A DNA stretch of 64,000 nucleotides from Streptomyces cavernicola (GCF_029968035.1 NZ_JASCIQ010000035.1:1-64000); one strand, 5' to 3'; counted from the stretch's first letter, positions 1 through 10,283 are shown. A program made the numbers and translations. The notes: generated from the letters alone by a model not told the origin.

Positions 1-59
1 CTTAAGGAGCCACGGCTAGTCGGTCTCGAGCCATCGTCTCGAACTCCTTCAGTGCCGCC

Positions 60-2756
60 CTACCGTGGGCGTCCGTCTGGGGCGGAGTAGCTGCGTCGCG
101 TGATCACCAGGTTGCGCCATCGCCGACGGGTTTGTTCCTCACCGTCTATCCAGCGTGGCCTGGTGGAGCGGGCGGGCAACGGTAGACCGCCCATGAAGTG
201 GGCAATGTCGACGTAGTAGGCGTAATCGTCCCGGTTGGTCAGGGTGCGGAGGCGGTCGATCGCGCCTTCGAGTTCCTCGCGGTAGTCGAGCACTGAGTAG
301 TGGAAGCACAGGGCAAGTTGGAGTTTGGCCTGGATGTATGAGATGCCGGAGCGCTCGATCTCAGCAAGCAGTACGGATGCCTGGCCCGGAACGTCGGAGT
401 TGCCGGCGGCACGGACCAGGTTGGCAACGCGGGCCGTGAGCTCGTTGGAGCGCAGTCTCAGAGGTTCCAGCAGCCGCTGGGCCAGGTCGAGTTCATCACT
501 TGCCCGGTCCGGGCCGGCGAACGCGGCGGCGAAGGAAAGATGGACCTGGGCCATAGCTCTCTCGCCGACGGCGGCGTGTTGCTCGGCTTCGGTCCGATCG
601 GCCCGGTAGGCGGCAACAGCTCGGTCAATGTCGGCGTGCACCCACCACACGTCGCCCAGGACCCGCTGGTGCCGTCCCGGCCAGCCGAGCCTTCGTGCGA
701 CCTCTACTGCTGTCGGGAAGTCGCCGGAGAGGCGGTGGAGGTGCGCGAGCCCACGTGTAGCGGCGAGGGCCAGACGGCCACCCCTGTCCGCCACTTGCTG
801 CATGCCCCGGCGGGACTCTGCAATCCGGCCCAGGTCGCGCTGAGCCTTGGCCAGGTAGTAGGTGGCCATGTCGGCGAGCTCAGTGGTGAGCAGTCCCTCG
901 GCCAGCACGGTCTCGAGGCGTGCTGCGGTGCGTTCGCGGTGCTCGTGCTGGCGACGGGTGACTGCGCTGAGGGTCTCCACCAGCGCATCCGCGGGTGTCA
1001 GCCCGCCCTGTGGCGGTGGGTTGGGGGCCGGTGGCAGGGTCAATGGCTCCCAGATCGAATCGGCCGTGTATTGGAAGGCTGCGTCGGTCAGCCAACCGAG
1101 GGCGAGACCGAAGTCTCGTGCGAGGGTTAGCCCTTGCTCGAGGCAGGCGACCAGAACCGTGCGGTCACGCTGCGGGTCGCGGCGCCAGTGTGCTTCAAGA
1201 GCGCTGAAAGCCCGCTGGGCGGCACGGTGCCAGTCCTGTTCGCTCCAGCGGTCGTCGCTTGTCTCCTCGCTCGTGCGGATGGCAGAGCGGATGAGGGTGT
1301 GCAGGTGGAAGGGCCACACGCCCGAGGCGGACTCGCGTATAAAGGGCCGTTCGGCCAAGCGCAGGGCGGGCGCATCATGATCCAGACCGGCCACCTCGGT
1401 GGCCAGTGGAACGGAGAAGGCGTTGAGCAGGCTTATCCCGCGCAGGACGTGACGCTCCTCGGCACTCAGGTCGCTGAGTGTGCGGGAGATCAGGGCGGGA
1501 AAGTCGTGGTCGAAGTCGGCAGACTGCGGCCGCCGTCCCTTGCGCCGCAGTTCCAGATACCGCATGACCGCCAGGTCCAGGTACAGGGGCAGCCCATGGG
1601 AGTGCTCGGCGATGGTGCGGCGCACGGATTCGTCGATGAGCGGCTCTTCGCGTTGCATCAGGCGGCGGGAGAGGTAGTCCTCACAATCTTCGGGGGAGAA
1701 GTCTCCGATCAGGATCTGATGTTCGTGAACCTGCGACGCGCGGTGGGTGTGCTCAGTTGCAAGGCCCGGCCAGGCCTGCGGGCCGACCCAGTCGAGCTGG
1801 CCTTCCAGGCTCGGCTGTGCCCACTGGAGCCGGTTGCGTCCGGTGACTACGAAGAACGCGTTGGGCATGAGCCACACGACACGCTGCAGAAGCCTTTCGA
1901 AGTCCCGATGGCCACGGTCTCCGGTGTCCTCGAAGGTGTCGAGCAAAATCACCGGGAGGATGGTCTTGTCTGCGGGCAGGCGGGACAAGTCCCAGGCCAG
2001 CAGATGCGGATAGAAGCTGAGGGCGTCCAGGTCGGGCTCCGCCTCCAGCAAGTCGGCCAGTCGAGAGCAGCCAGCCAGCGAACGCACTGCCTGCCGCCTC
2101 TCACGCAGCGCCGTGATCAGCGCCTGGGCGCCATGGCCAAGTAGTCCGCCGACGGTTCCAGGCAGCATCAGGGCTTGGGCGGTGTCGCTGAGTGCGGACT
2201 GGATTTGCTGCGGAAGGGCAGCGGCGGCACCGAAGCGGTGCAGCAGCCCGCCGCGGCGTACGTACTCCTCGAGTGGCTCGCCTGGGTGATTACGGTCCCA
2301 GTAGCGCCGCAAGGCCAGGTCGAAGGCGGGCATCGGCCGACCGAGCGCGGCTATGGCGAGCCGGATGCTGAGAATTACGCTTTCGAAATCCGACCCCGCA
2401 CTGCGGGCGAGATCGACCCGCACGGGCAGCAACTGCTGCCGGGGTAGGTAGGCCTGCGCCCACTGGGGCGGGCGGTGCGCACTGTTCGTGAGGGATGCCT
2501 CGATCTTGCGGGAGAGCGTGGTCTTGCCAATACCGCCGACACCGTGGAAGACGAGGATGTTCCGGCGCGGGCTTTCCACGTCCTCCACGTCGAAGTTCAC
2601 GCTGCCCACACGCTGTAAGTGTTCGGTGAGACCGGAAGTCACTGCCCGCCACTGCATCTGCCGGTTTGTGAACGCCTCGTCCGCGGTGACGCTGCGGTCG
2701 TTCGAGCTGAACAGCATGCGCAAATCCCGGCCTGGCACTGCCCCTCCAGTGATCAA
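60..2756 (-). CDS. STAND-type P-loop ATPase with C-terminal helical repeats
   Basis: Predicted cytoplasmic signal-transduction ATPase of the STAND/NACHT class, 898 aa from a TTG start. Walker A is GVGGIGKTT (residues 72-80) and a Walker B-like strand VILLDTFED lies near residue 270. The C-terminal 350 residues are Ala/Leu-rich helical repeats that look TPR-like (for example the segments around LAKAQRDLGRIAESRRG). In this family the repeats sense a ligand and the NTPase drives oligomerisation; what is sensed here is unknown. The gene lies 121 bp downstream of eccC on the same strand, so it may be read through from the secretion operon, but an inverted repeat just upstream suggests its own control. 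Alternative starts are GTG at 2738, which follows GGAGGGG closely, and ATG at 2717. No effector domain was recognised at the N terminus. Confidence 0.7.
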   Translation of the reverse strand: MITGGAVPGRDLRMLFSSNDRSVTADEAFTNRQMQWRAVTSGLTEHLQRVGSVNFDVEDVESPRRNILVFHGVGGIGKTTLSRKIEASLTNSAHRPPQWAQAYLPRQQLLPVRVDLARSAGSDFESVILSIRLAIAALGRPMPAFDLALRRYWDRNHPGEPLEEYVRRGGLLHRFGAAAALPQQIQSALSDTAQALMLPGTVGGLLGHGAQALITALRERRQAVRSLAGCSRLADLLEAEPDLDALSFYPHLLAWDLSRLPADKTILPVILLDTFEDTGDRGHRDFERLLQRVVWLMPNAFFVVTGRNRLQWAQPSLEGQLDWVGPQAWPGLATEHTHRASQVHEHQILIGDFSPEDCEDYLSRRLMQREEPLIDESVRRTIAEHSHGLPLYLDLAVMRYLELRRKGRRPQSADFDHDFPALISRTLSDLSAEERHVLRGISLLNAFSVPLATEVAGLDHDAPALRLAERPFIRESASGVWPFHLHTLIRSAIRTSEETSDDRWSEQDWHRAAQRAFSALEAHWRRDPQRDRTVLVACLEQGLTLARDFGLALGWLTDAAFQYTADSIWEPLTLPPAPNPPPQGGLTPADALVETLSAVTRRQHEHRERTAARLETVLAEGLLTTELADMATYYLAKAQRDLGRIAESRRGMQQVADRGGRLALAATRGLAHLHRLSGDFPTAVEVARRLGWPGRHQRVLGDVWWVHADIDRAVAAYRADRTEAEQHAAVGERAMAQVHLSFAAAFAGPDRASDELDLAQRLLEPLRLRSNELTARVANLVRAAGNSDVPGQASVLLAEIERSGISYIQAKLQLALCFHYSVLDYREELEGAIDRLRTLTNRDDYAYYVDIAHFMGGLPLPARSTRPRWIDGEEQTRRRWRNLVITRRSYSAPDGRPR

Positions 2757-2757
2757 C

Positions 2758-2776
2758 TACACCTCAGATAGGTGTA
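2758..2776. promoter_or_regulatory. perfect inverted repeat upstream of the STAND ATPase gene
   Basis: TACACCT and AGGTGTA form 7-bp perfect arms around a 5-nt spacer, immediately upstream of the TTG start of the STAND gene and inside the 121-bp gap after eccC. The position fits an operator or a leader hairpin. There is no T-run, so a terminator is less likely. Confidence 0.4.
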
Positions 2777-2877
2777 CTTGATGCTCCTCCGCCTCGCATA
2801 GCCATTGACGGAAGCGTGTCGCAAACCCACGCCATCTTGCGTTCCTCCCAGACACGGTTGGCCATCGCCAGGGAAGG

Positions 2878-5800
2878 TCACTCTCCCTCAAGGCCCGTCT
2901 GCACCAGCGGGTTCCCGCGACGCCGCGAGACGAAGATGCCGCGCCCCGGTGGCATCGGCCGCGGGCGGACGTTGCCGAGGATGTCGCCCTCGGCCGGGTC
3001 GCCGGAGAGCACTACGCCCTGGGCGCCGAGCTCCTTGATGCGCTGCATGAAGGGTTCGTACGAGGAGCGGCCGGTGCCTGCCGTGTTCCGGGCGATGATG
3101 AAGCGGACGCCGACGTCGCGTGCGAAGGGCAGGTATTCGGTGAGGGGTGCGAGAGGGTTGCCGGCCGAGTTCGAGACGAGGTCGTAGTCGTCGACGACCA
3201 CGTACACCGTCGGTCCCTGCCACCAACTGCGGTCTCGCAGTTCTTGGGCGGTGATGTCCGGTGAGGGCGTGCGGCGTTGCATGAGGCCTGCCAGTGCCTC
3301 GACGTGGTGGTCCATGGCGTTGGACATAGGGATGTACTCGGCCAGGTGTGAGGGTGGGGCGGCGTCGAGCAGGGAGCGGCGGTTGTCGATCACGAACATC
3401 TTGCAGTTGTCGCCGTCGTAGCGCTGGGTGAGCTGCTTGATGAGCAGGCGCAGCAGGTTGGACTTGCCGGACTCGCTCTCGCCGAAGACGAGGAAGAACG
3501 GGTCCTGTTCGAGATTGAGGAAGACCGGTTCCAGGTTGTTCTCGTCGAGTGCGAAGGCGATGCCGCGCTGCGGCTCCGCATGCCCGGCCGGCAGGTGGGC
3601 GAGGGGCAGTTGGCGCGGAAGCAGGCGGACGGCGGGCGCTCCGGGTGCGGGCCAGTGCCGGGCGATCTCCTTGCTCATGGAGGCGGTTGCCTCGGACAGG
3701 TCTGTGTCGGAGTGGATGCCGTCGATGCGGGGGACGGTGCCCATGAAGTGCAGGCCTTCGGGAATGATGCCGCGGCCCGGTACGCCGGCCGGGACGTTCG
3801 CGGCGGCCTTGCGGTCCAGTTCGGAGTCCATGGTGTCGCCGAGCCGGAGCTCCAGGCGGTTCATGAGGAGGTCCTTGAGGTTGGCGCGTACCTCCATGGC
3901 GCGTGAGGCGGTGAGTACGAGGTGGATGCCGTAGCCGAGTCCGCGTGCCGCGATGTCGAGGACGGCGGATTCCAGGGCCTCGTATTCCGTACGGAAGTTG
4001 CCCCATCCGTCGATCAGCAGGAAGACGTCGCCCCAGGGCTGGTCTGTCATCGAGATCTCGCCGCGTGACCGCATGCGGCGGTAGGTCGCGATGGAGTCGA
4101 TGCCTGCGCTGCGGAAGTACTCCTCGCGGCGGGTGAGGACGCCGTGGACCTCGGCGACGGTGCGGCGCACCCGCTCGGGGTCGAGGCGTGATGCGACGCC
4201 GCCGACGTGTGGCAGGCCGGAGATTGAGGCCATGCCGCCACCACCGAAGTCCAGCCCGTAGAGCTGCACTTCCTGCGGGGTGTGGGTGAGCGCGAAGGCG
4301 GAGGCGATGGTGCGCAGGAGGGTGGATTTGCCGGACTGTGGGCCGCCGATGATCTGCATGTGACCCGCGGCGCCGGAGAAGTCGCGGTAGAGGGTTTCGC
4401 GGCGCTGTTCGTAGGGCTTGTCGACGACGCCGAGCGGGACCACAAGCCGTCCTGCCCCCTCGTAGCCGGGCTGTGTCAGGCCGCGGTTCTGGACTGAGGC
4501 TAGGCCGGGCAGGAGTGCATCGAGAGGCGGCGGGTTGTCGAGCGGGGGCAGCCACACTTGGTGCGCTGCCGGGCCCTGGCCCTCGAGCTGGCGCACGATG
4601 ACGTCGAGGACGGTGTCGGCCAGTGGGTCCTGCACTGCGGTCGCCCGCGGATCTGTGGCGAGTGTCCGGGGGTCTGGCTGCATGTAGTGCACCGGTACGG
4701 GGGCCGCTGTGAACGGCACCGGGCGGCGGTCCACCGGCAGTTGGCCATCGGCGGCGACCGGACGGTCCGGGCCCGTGTGGTGCGGTCCGGAGACGTAGGC
4801 GGCTTTGAAGCGGACCATTTCGTCGGTGCCGTACTTGAGGTAGCCGGAGCCGGGGACGTTCGGCAGGTGGTACGCGTCCGGGACTCCCAGGGCCGCTCGC
4901 GACTCGGCCTCGGAGAACGTGCGCAGGCCTACGCGGTAGGACAGGTAGGTTTCCAGGCCGCGCAGTCGGCCTTCCTCCAGGCGCTGGGAGGCGAGCAGCA
5001 GGTGGACGCCCAGTGAGCGGCCGATGCGGCCGATCTGGACGAACATCTCGATGAAGTCGGGTTTGGCGGTGAGGAGTTCGCTGAACTCGTCGATGACGAT
5101 GACGAGAGACGGGATGGGGTCCAGGGGGGCGCCGGCGGCGCGGGACTTCTCGTAGTCGTGGACGTTGGCGAAGTTGCCTGCGCGGCGGAGTAGTTCCTGG
5201 CGGCGGTTGAGTTCGCCGCGGATGGAGTCGCCCATGCGGTCGACGAGGGTGAGGTCGTCGGCGAGGTTGGTGATGACTGCGGCGACGTGCGGCAGATCGG
5301 CCATGCCGGCGAAGGTGGCGCCGCCCTTGAAGTCCGCAAGGACGAAGTTGAGCGTCTCCGAGGAGTGGGTCACGGCGAGGCCGAGGACGAGGGTGCGCAG
5401 CAGCTCTGACTTGCCGGAGCCGGTGGCGCCCACGCACAGGCCGTGCGGGCCCATGCCTTCCTGGGCGGCTTCCTTGAGGTCGAGGAGAACTGGCGTGCCG
5501 TCTTCGCCTATGCCGATGGGGACGCGCAGGCGGTCGGCTCGGGATCGGGGTCGCCAGGTGTGGCCGACGTCCACGGCAGCGGCGTCGTCCAGGTTGAGTA
5601 GGTCGGTGAATTCCAGGTTGGCGAGCAGTGGTTCGTCGGAGTCGCCGCCTGAGGCCATGTAGAGCGGGGCGAGCTGGAGGGCGAGCGCTTCCGCCGCCTC
5701 GTAGCTGAGCAAGTCCGGCGTTCCCTCGTACACGAGGCCGTGCCCGGACTCCAGGCGCAGCGTGCCCGGATGCACGTCGACGGAGAGTCCCCCTCGGGCT

Positions 5801-6843
5801 CCGGTCAGCCGGCCGGGCACGAGTTCGACGACGGTGACGCCCTGCAGTCCCTCGGCCGTGGCGAGAGCGGACATCGGTGACAGACCCTGGCCGTCGAGCA
5901 CGACGACGATGTGCGGCTGGTCCAGGAGGGGTTGACCGCCTGGCTGGAAGCGGGGCCGTCCTTCGAGCCGGTCGGCTAGGAGGCTTTCGACCTGGGAAGC
6001 ATCGGAGGTGATCAGTCTGCTGCGGCCCGCGCCATCGGTACCCTCGCCTTGGACGTGAGGCAACCACTTGGCCCACTCCCAGTGCGGGGCGGTGTCAGCT
6101 GCGGTGGCGATGCCGACGACGAGGTCGTCGGGCGAATGCAGTGACGCCAGGGAAGCGACCAAGGAGCGGGCCGACGCCCGGACGGAGCTCTCGTCGCCGC
6201 TGACGGTCACGTGGTAGAAGGCGCGCAGGGAGACGGCCAGGGGCATGCCGTCCATGTCGCTGTGTGCGGCGAGGAATTGGCGCATGGCCCCGGCAGTGAG
6301 GGGTTCGAGCTCGTCGACGGGTGCGGTCTCGGGGGCGATCAGCGCGGTGGCGAGCTGCTGGCTGCCGAGTCCGATCCGGACCTGGGCGAAGTCTCCGTCG
6401 CTGATGCGGCGCTCCCAGGTGCGGCTGCCATCGGCGACTAGTGCCCACAGTTGTTCAGGCGCAGGGTGCAGGTAGAACTGGCTGTCCCGCTGCAGGCGCG
6501 CCGTCTTGGCTACCGAACGTCTGGTTTTTGCAAGGTACTTCAGGTAGTCGCGCCGCATGTCGGCCAGTTCGCCTTGGGTTCCTCGGCGATAGCGGACGAG
6601 CATGGCGATGCCCATGGCGATCGTCGACGCGATCATCACCATGCCCATGATCTTCATGATCGGGTTGTTGCCCATGAAGAAGAAGACGACGGACCCGCCC
6701 ATGCCCATCATCGGCAGCAGCTGCATGAGCATGCCCTCTTGCTGCCCGCGCGGCAGTTCGGGCGGCGGTTGCAACTGCACTGGCTCTGTGGGCACTTCGG
6801 GCGGCAGGGCGCGCGGCGGCCGCTTGACGACGATCTGGCTCAC
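2878..6843 (-). CDS. eccC: type VII secretion FtsK/SpoIIIE-family ATPase EccC
   Basis: Membrane-bound motor of the type VII (ESX) secretion machine, 1,321 aa, the usual size for a fused EccCa-EccCb. Two hydrophobic segments sit near residues 40-88, followed by a basic cytoplasmic linker. Three FtsK/SpoIIIE ATPase domains follow, each with an intact P-loop: GATGSGKSELLRT (about residue 471), GGPQSGKSTLLRT (about 836) and FGESESGKSNLLRLL (about 1124). Matching Walker B strands are LVIVIDEFSEL, VFLLIDGWGNF and VYVVVDDYDLV. In the family the C-terminal domains bind the signal of WXG100 substrates and drive export. It is transcribed divergently from eccD, eccB and mycP, and the intervening 223 bp must hold both promoters. 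Family assignment is very firm. Confidence 0.96.
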   Translation of the reverse strand: MSQIVVKRPPRALPPEVPTEPVQLQPPPELPRGQQEGMLMQLLPMMGMGGSVVFFFMGNNPIMKIMGMVMIASTIAMGIAMLVRYRRGTQGELADMRRDYLKYLAKTRRSVAKTARLQRDSQFYLHPAPEQLWALVADGSRTWERRISDGDFAQVRIGLGSQQLATALIAPETAPVDELEPLTAGAMRQFLAAHSDMDGMPLAVSLRAFYHVTVSGDESSVRASARSLVASLASLHSPDDLVVGIATAADTAPHWEWAKWLPHVQGEGTDGAGRSRLITSDASQVESLLADRLEGRPRFQPGGQPLLDQPHIVVVLDGQGLSPMSALATAEGLQGVTVVELVPGRLTGARGGLSVDVHPGTLRLESGHGLVYEGTPDLLSYEAAEALALQLAPLYMASGGDSDEPLLANLEFTDLLNLDDAAAVDVGHTWRPRSRADRLRVPIGIGEDGTPVLLDLKEAAQEGMGPHGLCVGATGSGKSELLRTLVLGLAVTHSSETLNFVLADFKGGATFAGMADLPHVAAVITNLADDLTLVDRMGDSIRGELNRRQELLRRAGNFANVHDYEKSRAAGAPLDPIPSLVIVIDEFSELLTAKPDFIEMFVQIGRIGRSLGVHLLLASQRLEEGRLRGLETYLSYRVGLRTFSEAESRAALGVPDAYHLPNVPGSGYLKYGTDEMVRFKAAYVSGPHHTGPDRPVAADGQLPVDRRPVPFTAAPVPVHYMQPDPRTLATDPRATAVQDPLADTVLDVIVRQLEGQGPAAHQVWLPPLDNPPPLDALLPGLASVQNRGLTQPGYEGAGRLVVPLGVVDKPYEQRRETLYRDFSGAAGHMQIIGGPQSGKSTLLRTIASAFALTHTPQEVQLYGLDFGGGGMASISGLPHVGGVASRLDPERVRRTVAEVHGVLTRREEYFRSAGIDSIATYRRMRSRGEISMTDQPWGDVFLLIDGWGNFRTEYEALESAVLDIAARGLGYGIHLVLTASRAMEVRANLKDLLMNRLELRLGDTMDSELDRKAAANVPAGVPGRGIIPEGLHFMGTVPRIDGIHSDTDLSEATASMSKEIARHWPAPGAPAVRLLPRQLPLAHLPAGHAEPQRGIAFALDENNLEPVFLNLEQDPFFLVFGESESGKSNLLRLLIKQLTQRYDGDNCKMFVIDNRRSLLDAAPPSHLAEYIPMSNAMDHHVEALAGLMQRRTPSPDITAQELRDRSWWQGPTVYVVVDDYDLVSNSAGNPLAPLTEYLPFARDVGVRFIIARNTAGTGRSSYEPFMQRIKELGAQGVVLSGDPAEGDILGNVRPRPMPPGRGIFVSRRRGNPLVQTGLEGE

Positions 6844-7066
6844 AGCTCACCCATCCCCTCGTTGGCTGGAATTAGCCCCCTGCACCCCCGTGGCGCTGGC
6901 TCCAACCGCTGGGAGATCCTACTGGCGTGCACTGTTACCGCGGGCGATAGGGTGACGCACGCGCATACGCAGCCGCGAAGAACCAAGTAGTTTCAGGGTC
7001 ATTCGCGGTCAATGGGGACAAGGGTGGGACCGTACCCCAGAGAACGGCATGGAGGGGGAACAGCAG
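6844..7066. promoter_or_regulatory. divergent intergenic region between eccC and eccD
   Basis: A 223-bp gap between two divergent secretion genes. It must carry promoters for both arms of the locus, but no -10/-35 pair could be assigned with confidence. The eccD end holds a strong ribosome binding site, GGAGGGGG at 7051-7058, eight bases before the GTG at 7067. Confidence 0.4.
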
Positions 7067-8569
7067 GTGAGTTCGACGGTTCAAGCGGCGGGCGGAAGAG
7101 TGCCTGGCGCCCGGGGGCCTGCTGGCCGGGGAACCGGTTTCCGTCGCATCATTGTGGCGGCTCCGGACAGCCGCGTTGATGTGGCCTTGCCCGACGACAT
7201 TCCGCTCGCTCATCTCTATCCGGAGCTACTCCGTCTGTCCGGGCAGAGTCCGGCATCGGGTGGTCCGGTTGGGTATCACCTCGTGCGTCGGGACGGCAGC
7301 GTTCTGGACGAGGCGCGGTCACTGGCCGCCCAGCGGATCGTAGACGGCGAATTTCTCTCCCTGCGGCCCTTCTCTGATTCGCTGCCGCCGGCCGTCTTCG
7401 ACGACGTCAGTCACGCCACGGCCAGTGCCGTCACGCGCGACCGCACCTTGTGGAACGACGACTTGATGCGCGGCGCCGGGCTCTTCGGCACCTCGGTGCT
7501 GCTCTGTCTGCTCGCCTTCGTGGCATGGACGTCGGACCTGAAGCACGACATGCACGGCCTGCCGGGCATCCTGACCGCGGTCTCGGGTCTGGTGCTGCTC
7601 GCGCTCGCCGTCGTACGCGCCCGCGTGTACGGGGACCGGGGAGCGTCGCTCGCGCTCGGCATCGGCGCCCTGGCGAACCTGGGAGTGGCCGGTACAGGAC
7701 TGCTGCCCCTCACGGCAGGAGAGGGCATTGGCAAGCTGCAGTTCCTGCTCGCCTGCGCGGCGGTGCTGGTCGCCTCGATGGTCCTCGTGATCGTGACACC
7801 GAGCGGTGACGGTCCGTTCGTGGCCTTCGTGTTCGCTTCCGCCGTCGGCCTGGTGGTGACGTTCGTGGCGATCCTCACCGACCTGAAGCCGATCGAGACC
7901 GCTGCGATCTGCTCCCCGCTCGCTGTGGGCGCGCTCGCGTTCCTGCCCGGCCTCTCCACCCGCTTCGCCCGCTTGCCGATCGGTTTCGACCCGCCGCGCT
8001 CCGCCGCCAATCTCGACTTCGAGGACGAGGACGAGCAGGTGGCCGACATCGACGCCGAGCGCGTTGCCGCTCAGGCGCGGCGCGGCCACGAGTTGCTGGT
8101 CGGCCTGGTCGGTGGCTGCGCCCTGGTCGCGGTGGGGGCGGCAGCGGTGCTCGGCTTCTCGGACGACGTCTGGGCCCAGCTCCTCGCGTTCGCCACGGGC
8201 GTGGCCATGCTGACGCGGGCTCATCTGTTCCGGCATACAGCGCAGGTCGGCTGTGCCCTCGCGGCCGGGCTCGCCTGCCTGGTGCTGCTCGGGCTCGGTC
8301 TGAGCCTCAACCCTCCGGTGGAGATGGTTCTGGAAGCGCTTCGGGGCGACGGCACGGCGCTGGAGGTCCGCCTGGTGTGGCTGTCGGTGGCGGTGGCGGT
8401 GGTCACCTTGGTGATCGCGGCGGTGGCGTTGATCGTGCCGCAGAAGGGTGTCACGCCGTTCTGGGGCCGGTTCCTGGAGATCGGCGAGAGCTTCGTTCTC
8501 CTGACGCTGCTTCCGCTGTGTCTGGCGGTGTTCGGCGCCTATCACCAGATGCGTTCGCTCTCGTCATGA
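7067..8569 (+). CDS. eccD: type VII secretion integral membrane protein EccD
   Basis: Channel-forming membrane subunit of the ESX machine, 500 aa. The N terminus (about residues 15-105) is a ubiquitin-like YukD-type domain (RRIIVAAPDSRVDVALPDDI and on). It is followed by about eleven hydrophobic segments, the arrangement of every EccD. An acidic cytoplasmic loop (DFEDEDEQVADIDAERVAAQ) splits the membrane segments into two bundles. GTG 7067 was chosen because it is eight bases after GGAGGGGG; the in-frame ATG at 7049 contains that site. It is first in the plus-strand operon, followed by eccB after 163 bp. In known structures EccD dimers line the pore, with EccB and EccC at the edge. Confidence 0.93.
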   Translation: MSSTVQAAGGRVPGARGPAGRGTGFRRIIVAAPDSRVDVALPDDIPLAHLYPELLRLSGQSPASGGPVGYHLVRRDGSVLDEARSLAAQRIVDGEFLSLRPFSDSLPPAVFDDVSHATASAVTRDRTLWNDDLMRGAGLFGTSVLLCLLAFVAWTSDLKHDMHGLPGILTAVSGLVLLALAVVRARVYGDRGASLALGIGALANLGVAGTGLLPLTAGEGIGKLQFLLACAAVLVASMVLVIVTPSGDGPFVAFVFASAVGLVVTFVAILTDLKPIETAAICSPLAVGALAFLPGLSTRFARLPIGFDPPRSAANLDFEDEDEQVADIDAERVAAQARRGHELLVGLVGGCALVAVGAAAVLGFSDDVWAQLLAFATGVAMLTRAHLFRHTAQVGCALAAGLACLVLLGLGLSLNPPVEMVLEALRGDGTALEVRLVWLSVAVAVVTLVIAAVALIVPQKGVTPFWGRFLEIGESFVLLTLLPLCLAVFGAYHQMRSLSS

Positions 8570-8732
8570 GGCGCCGTTGAGGGGCCGTGCGACACCGGCG
8601 GGAAGTCCAGCACGCCGACGCGTACTGATCACATACAGAACCGTCGGGCACTAACAGGATTGGCAGGGCAAGCGGACAGTCCCGCACAGCGGGAAGACTG
8701 CGGCCCTGGTGGGGGAAAGAGGCACCGAACAG

Positions 8733-10280
8733 ATGGCATCACGGCGGGACGAACTGAACGCCTACACCTTCGCGAAACGGCGGCTGATCGGCCAGTTCCT
8801 CCAGCCGAGCGCGAGCGGCACGGAGGAGGCATGGCCGCGCCCGCTGCGCGCTGTCGTACCGGGACTGATCATCGCGGTGGTCATCCTCGCTGCGTTCGGC
8901 GCCTGGGGCATGTTCAAACCGGCAGCGCCCATGAACTGGGACAAGCCAGGTGAGCACGTCATCATCTCCAGCAAGTCGACCACCCGCTACGTGGTACTGA
9001 AGACCGACGGCAAGGTCCAGTTGCACCCCGTGCTCAACATGTCGTCCGCGAAGCTCCTCCTCACCCCGGACAAAGGCAAGATCATCAACGTCGACGAGTC
9101 GACGCTCGACAGCGGGAAGATCCCGCACGGCCCGACCCTCGGCATCCCCTACGCCCCCGACCGCCTGCCCGACGCCAAGGAAGCCGGCGCGAAGAAACGC
9201 TGGGCGGTCTGCGAGCGTCCCGGAGAGGGCGGCCGCGCGATCGAGAAGGCGGCGTTCATCCTCGCCCAGCGGGACATGCAGCGCACCGAAGGACCTGAAC
9301 GCCTCACCGGCGGCGAGCTGTTGTACGTCCAAGGCCCGGACCGCACCCGGTATGTGGTCGATGCCAAGGGCACGGCATATCCAGTCGAGGACGACGAGCC
9401 GCTGCTGCGCGTCATGGTCGGCGACCGCGTCACACCACAGCGGGTTTCCTCCGCCTGGCTGGACACCCTGCACCGGGGCGACAACATCACCTTCCCCCGG
9501 CTGACGGGCACGCCTGAAGCCGACGCCAACGCTCCGGGCCAGCTGGATGCGGAGGCGAACCGGGTCGGCATGGTCCTGGAGGCGACCTCCGGCTCACGCA
9601 CACAGAAGTACGTCGTCCTGCCGGGCCGGGTCGCCCCGGTCTCCGACTTCACCGCGAAGCTGGTCCTCAACAGCGCGCAAGTGTCCGGCCTCGGCCAGGC
9701 GGGCCGCGCCAAGCCCGTCAGCGCCGCCGCCTTCACACCCGGCCAACCGTTCGGCGCGGACAAGACCTGGCCACAGCAGGAGCCGAACCGGGTCAACTCC
9801 GCGAGCAACAAGGAGAGCAACCGGAACACCGTGTGCAACGTGCTGCGCGACGTCGACGACAGCGGAGCCGACCAGGGCACCACCACACTGAGCACCTGGG
9901 CAGGCACCGCCTTCCCGGCGAACCTGCCCACCGGCTCCAGCAGCGCATACGTCACTCCGGGCTCTGGCCAGCTCTTCCGCCAATTTCAAGGCTCGACGAC
10001 CACCTCGGGCTTCACCTTCCTCGTCACGGACACCGGCCTGCGGTACGCCATGCAGTCCAACGGCGACAGCGCGACCGACGGCGCGGGAATCGGCGAATCG
10101 GGCTCGACCAAGGAGCGCAAGGAGCAGCGGGAGGCGCGGCTGGCGGAAGCCCAGCAGGCGCAGAATCGGCTGGGCTACGAGAACGTGACCCCCGCACCCG
10201 TCCCTGCGGCGTGGTCCGCCTTCCTGGCCACCGGCCCGCGCCTGTCGTCCGGTGCGGCTCTGACACCGCAGGGAGCGTGA
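8733..10280 (+). CDS. eccB: type VII secretion protein EccB
   Basis: Single-pass membrane component of the ESX machine with a large extracytoplasmic domain, 515 aa. The N terminus MASRRDELNAYTFAKRR is the EccB signature. One transmembrane helix follows at residues 39-60, then a repeat-containing extracellular domain including the conserved stretches TTRYVVLKTDGKV and GPDRTRYVVDAKGTAYPV. The start at 8733 rather than GTG 8709 is set by GGGGGAAAGAGG at 8711-8722. Only three bases separate its stop from the mycosin start, so the two are translationally linked. The family caps the secretion pore on the outer face and contacts the mycosin. Confidence 0.93.
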   Translation: MASRRDELNAYTFAKRRLIGQFLQPSASGTEEAWPRPLRAVVPGLIIAVVILAAFGAWGMFKPAAPMNWDKPGEHVIISSKSTTRYVVLKTDGKVQLHPVLNMSSAKLLLTPDKGKIINVDESTLDSGKIPHGPTLGIPYAPDRLPDAKEAGAKKRWAVCERPGEGGRAIEKAAFILAQRDMQRTEGPERLTGGELLYVQGPDRTRYVVDAKGTAYPVEDDEPLLRVMVGDRVTPQRVSSAWLDTLHRGDNITFPRLTGTPEADANAPGQLDAEANRVGMVLEATSGSRTQKYVVLPGRVAPVSDFTAKLVLNSAQVSGLGQAGRAKPVSAAAFTPGQPFGADKTWPQQEPNRVNSASNKESNRNTVCNVLRDVDDSGADQGTTTLSTWAGTAFPANLPTGSSSAYVTPGSGQLFRQFQGSTTTSGFTFLVTDTGLRYAMQSNGDSATDGAGIGESGSTKERKEQREARLAEAQQAQNRLGYENVTPAPVPAAWSAFLATGPRLSSGAALTPQGA

Positions 10281-10283
10281 GGG

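Noticed and set aside
2888..6076. 1,062-codon second minus-strand frame in eccC
   Set aside because: Pro/Arg-rich shadow in the alternative frame of eccC.
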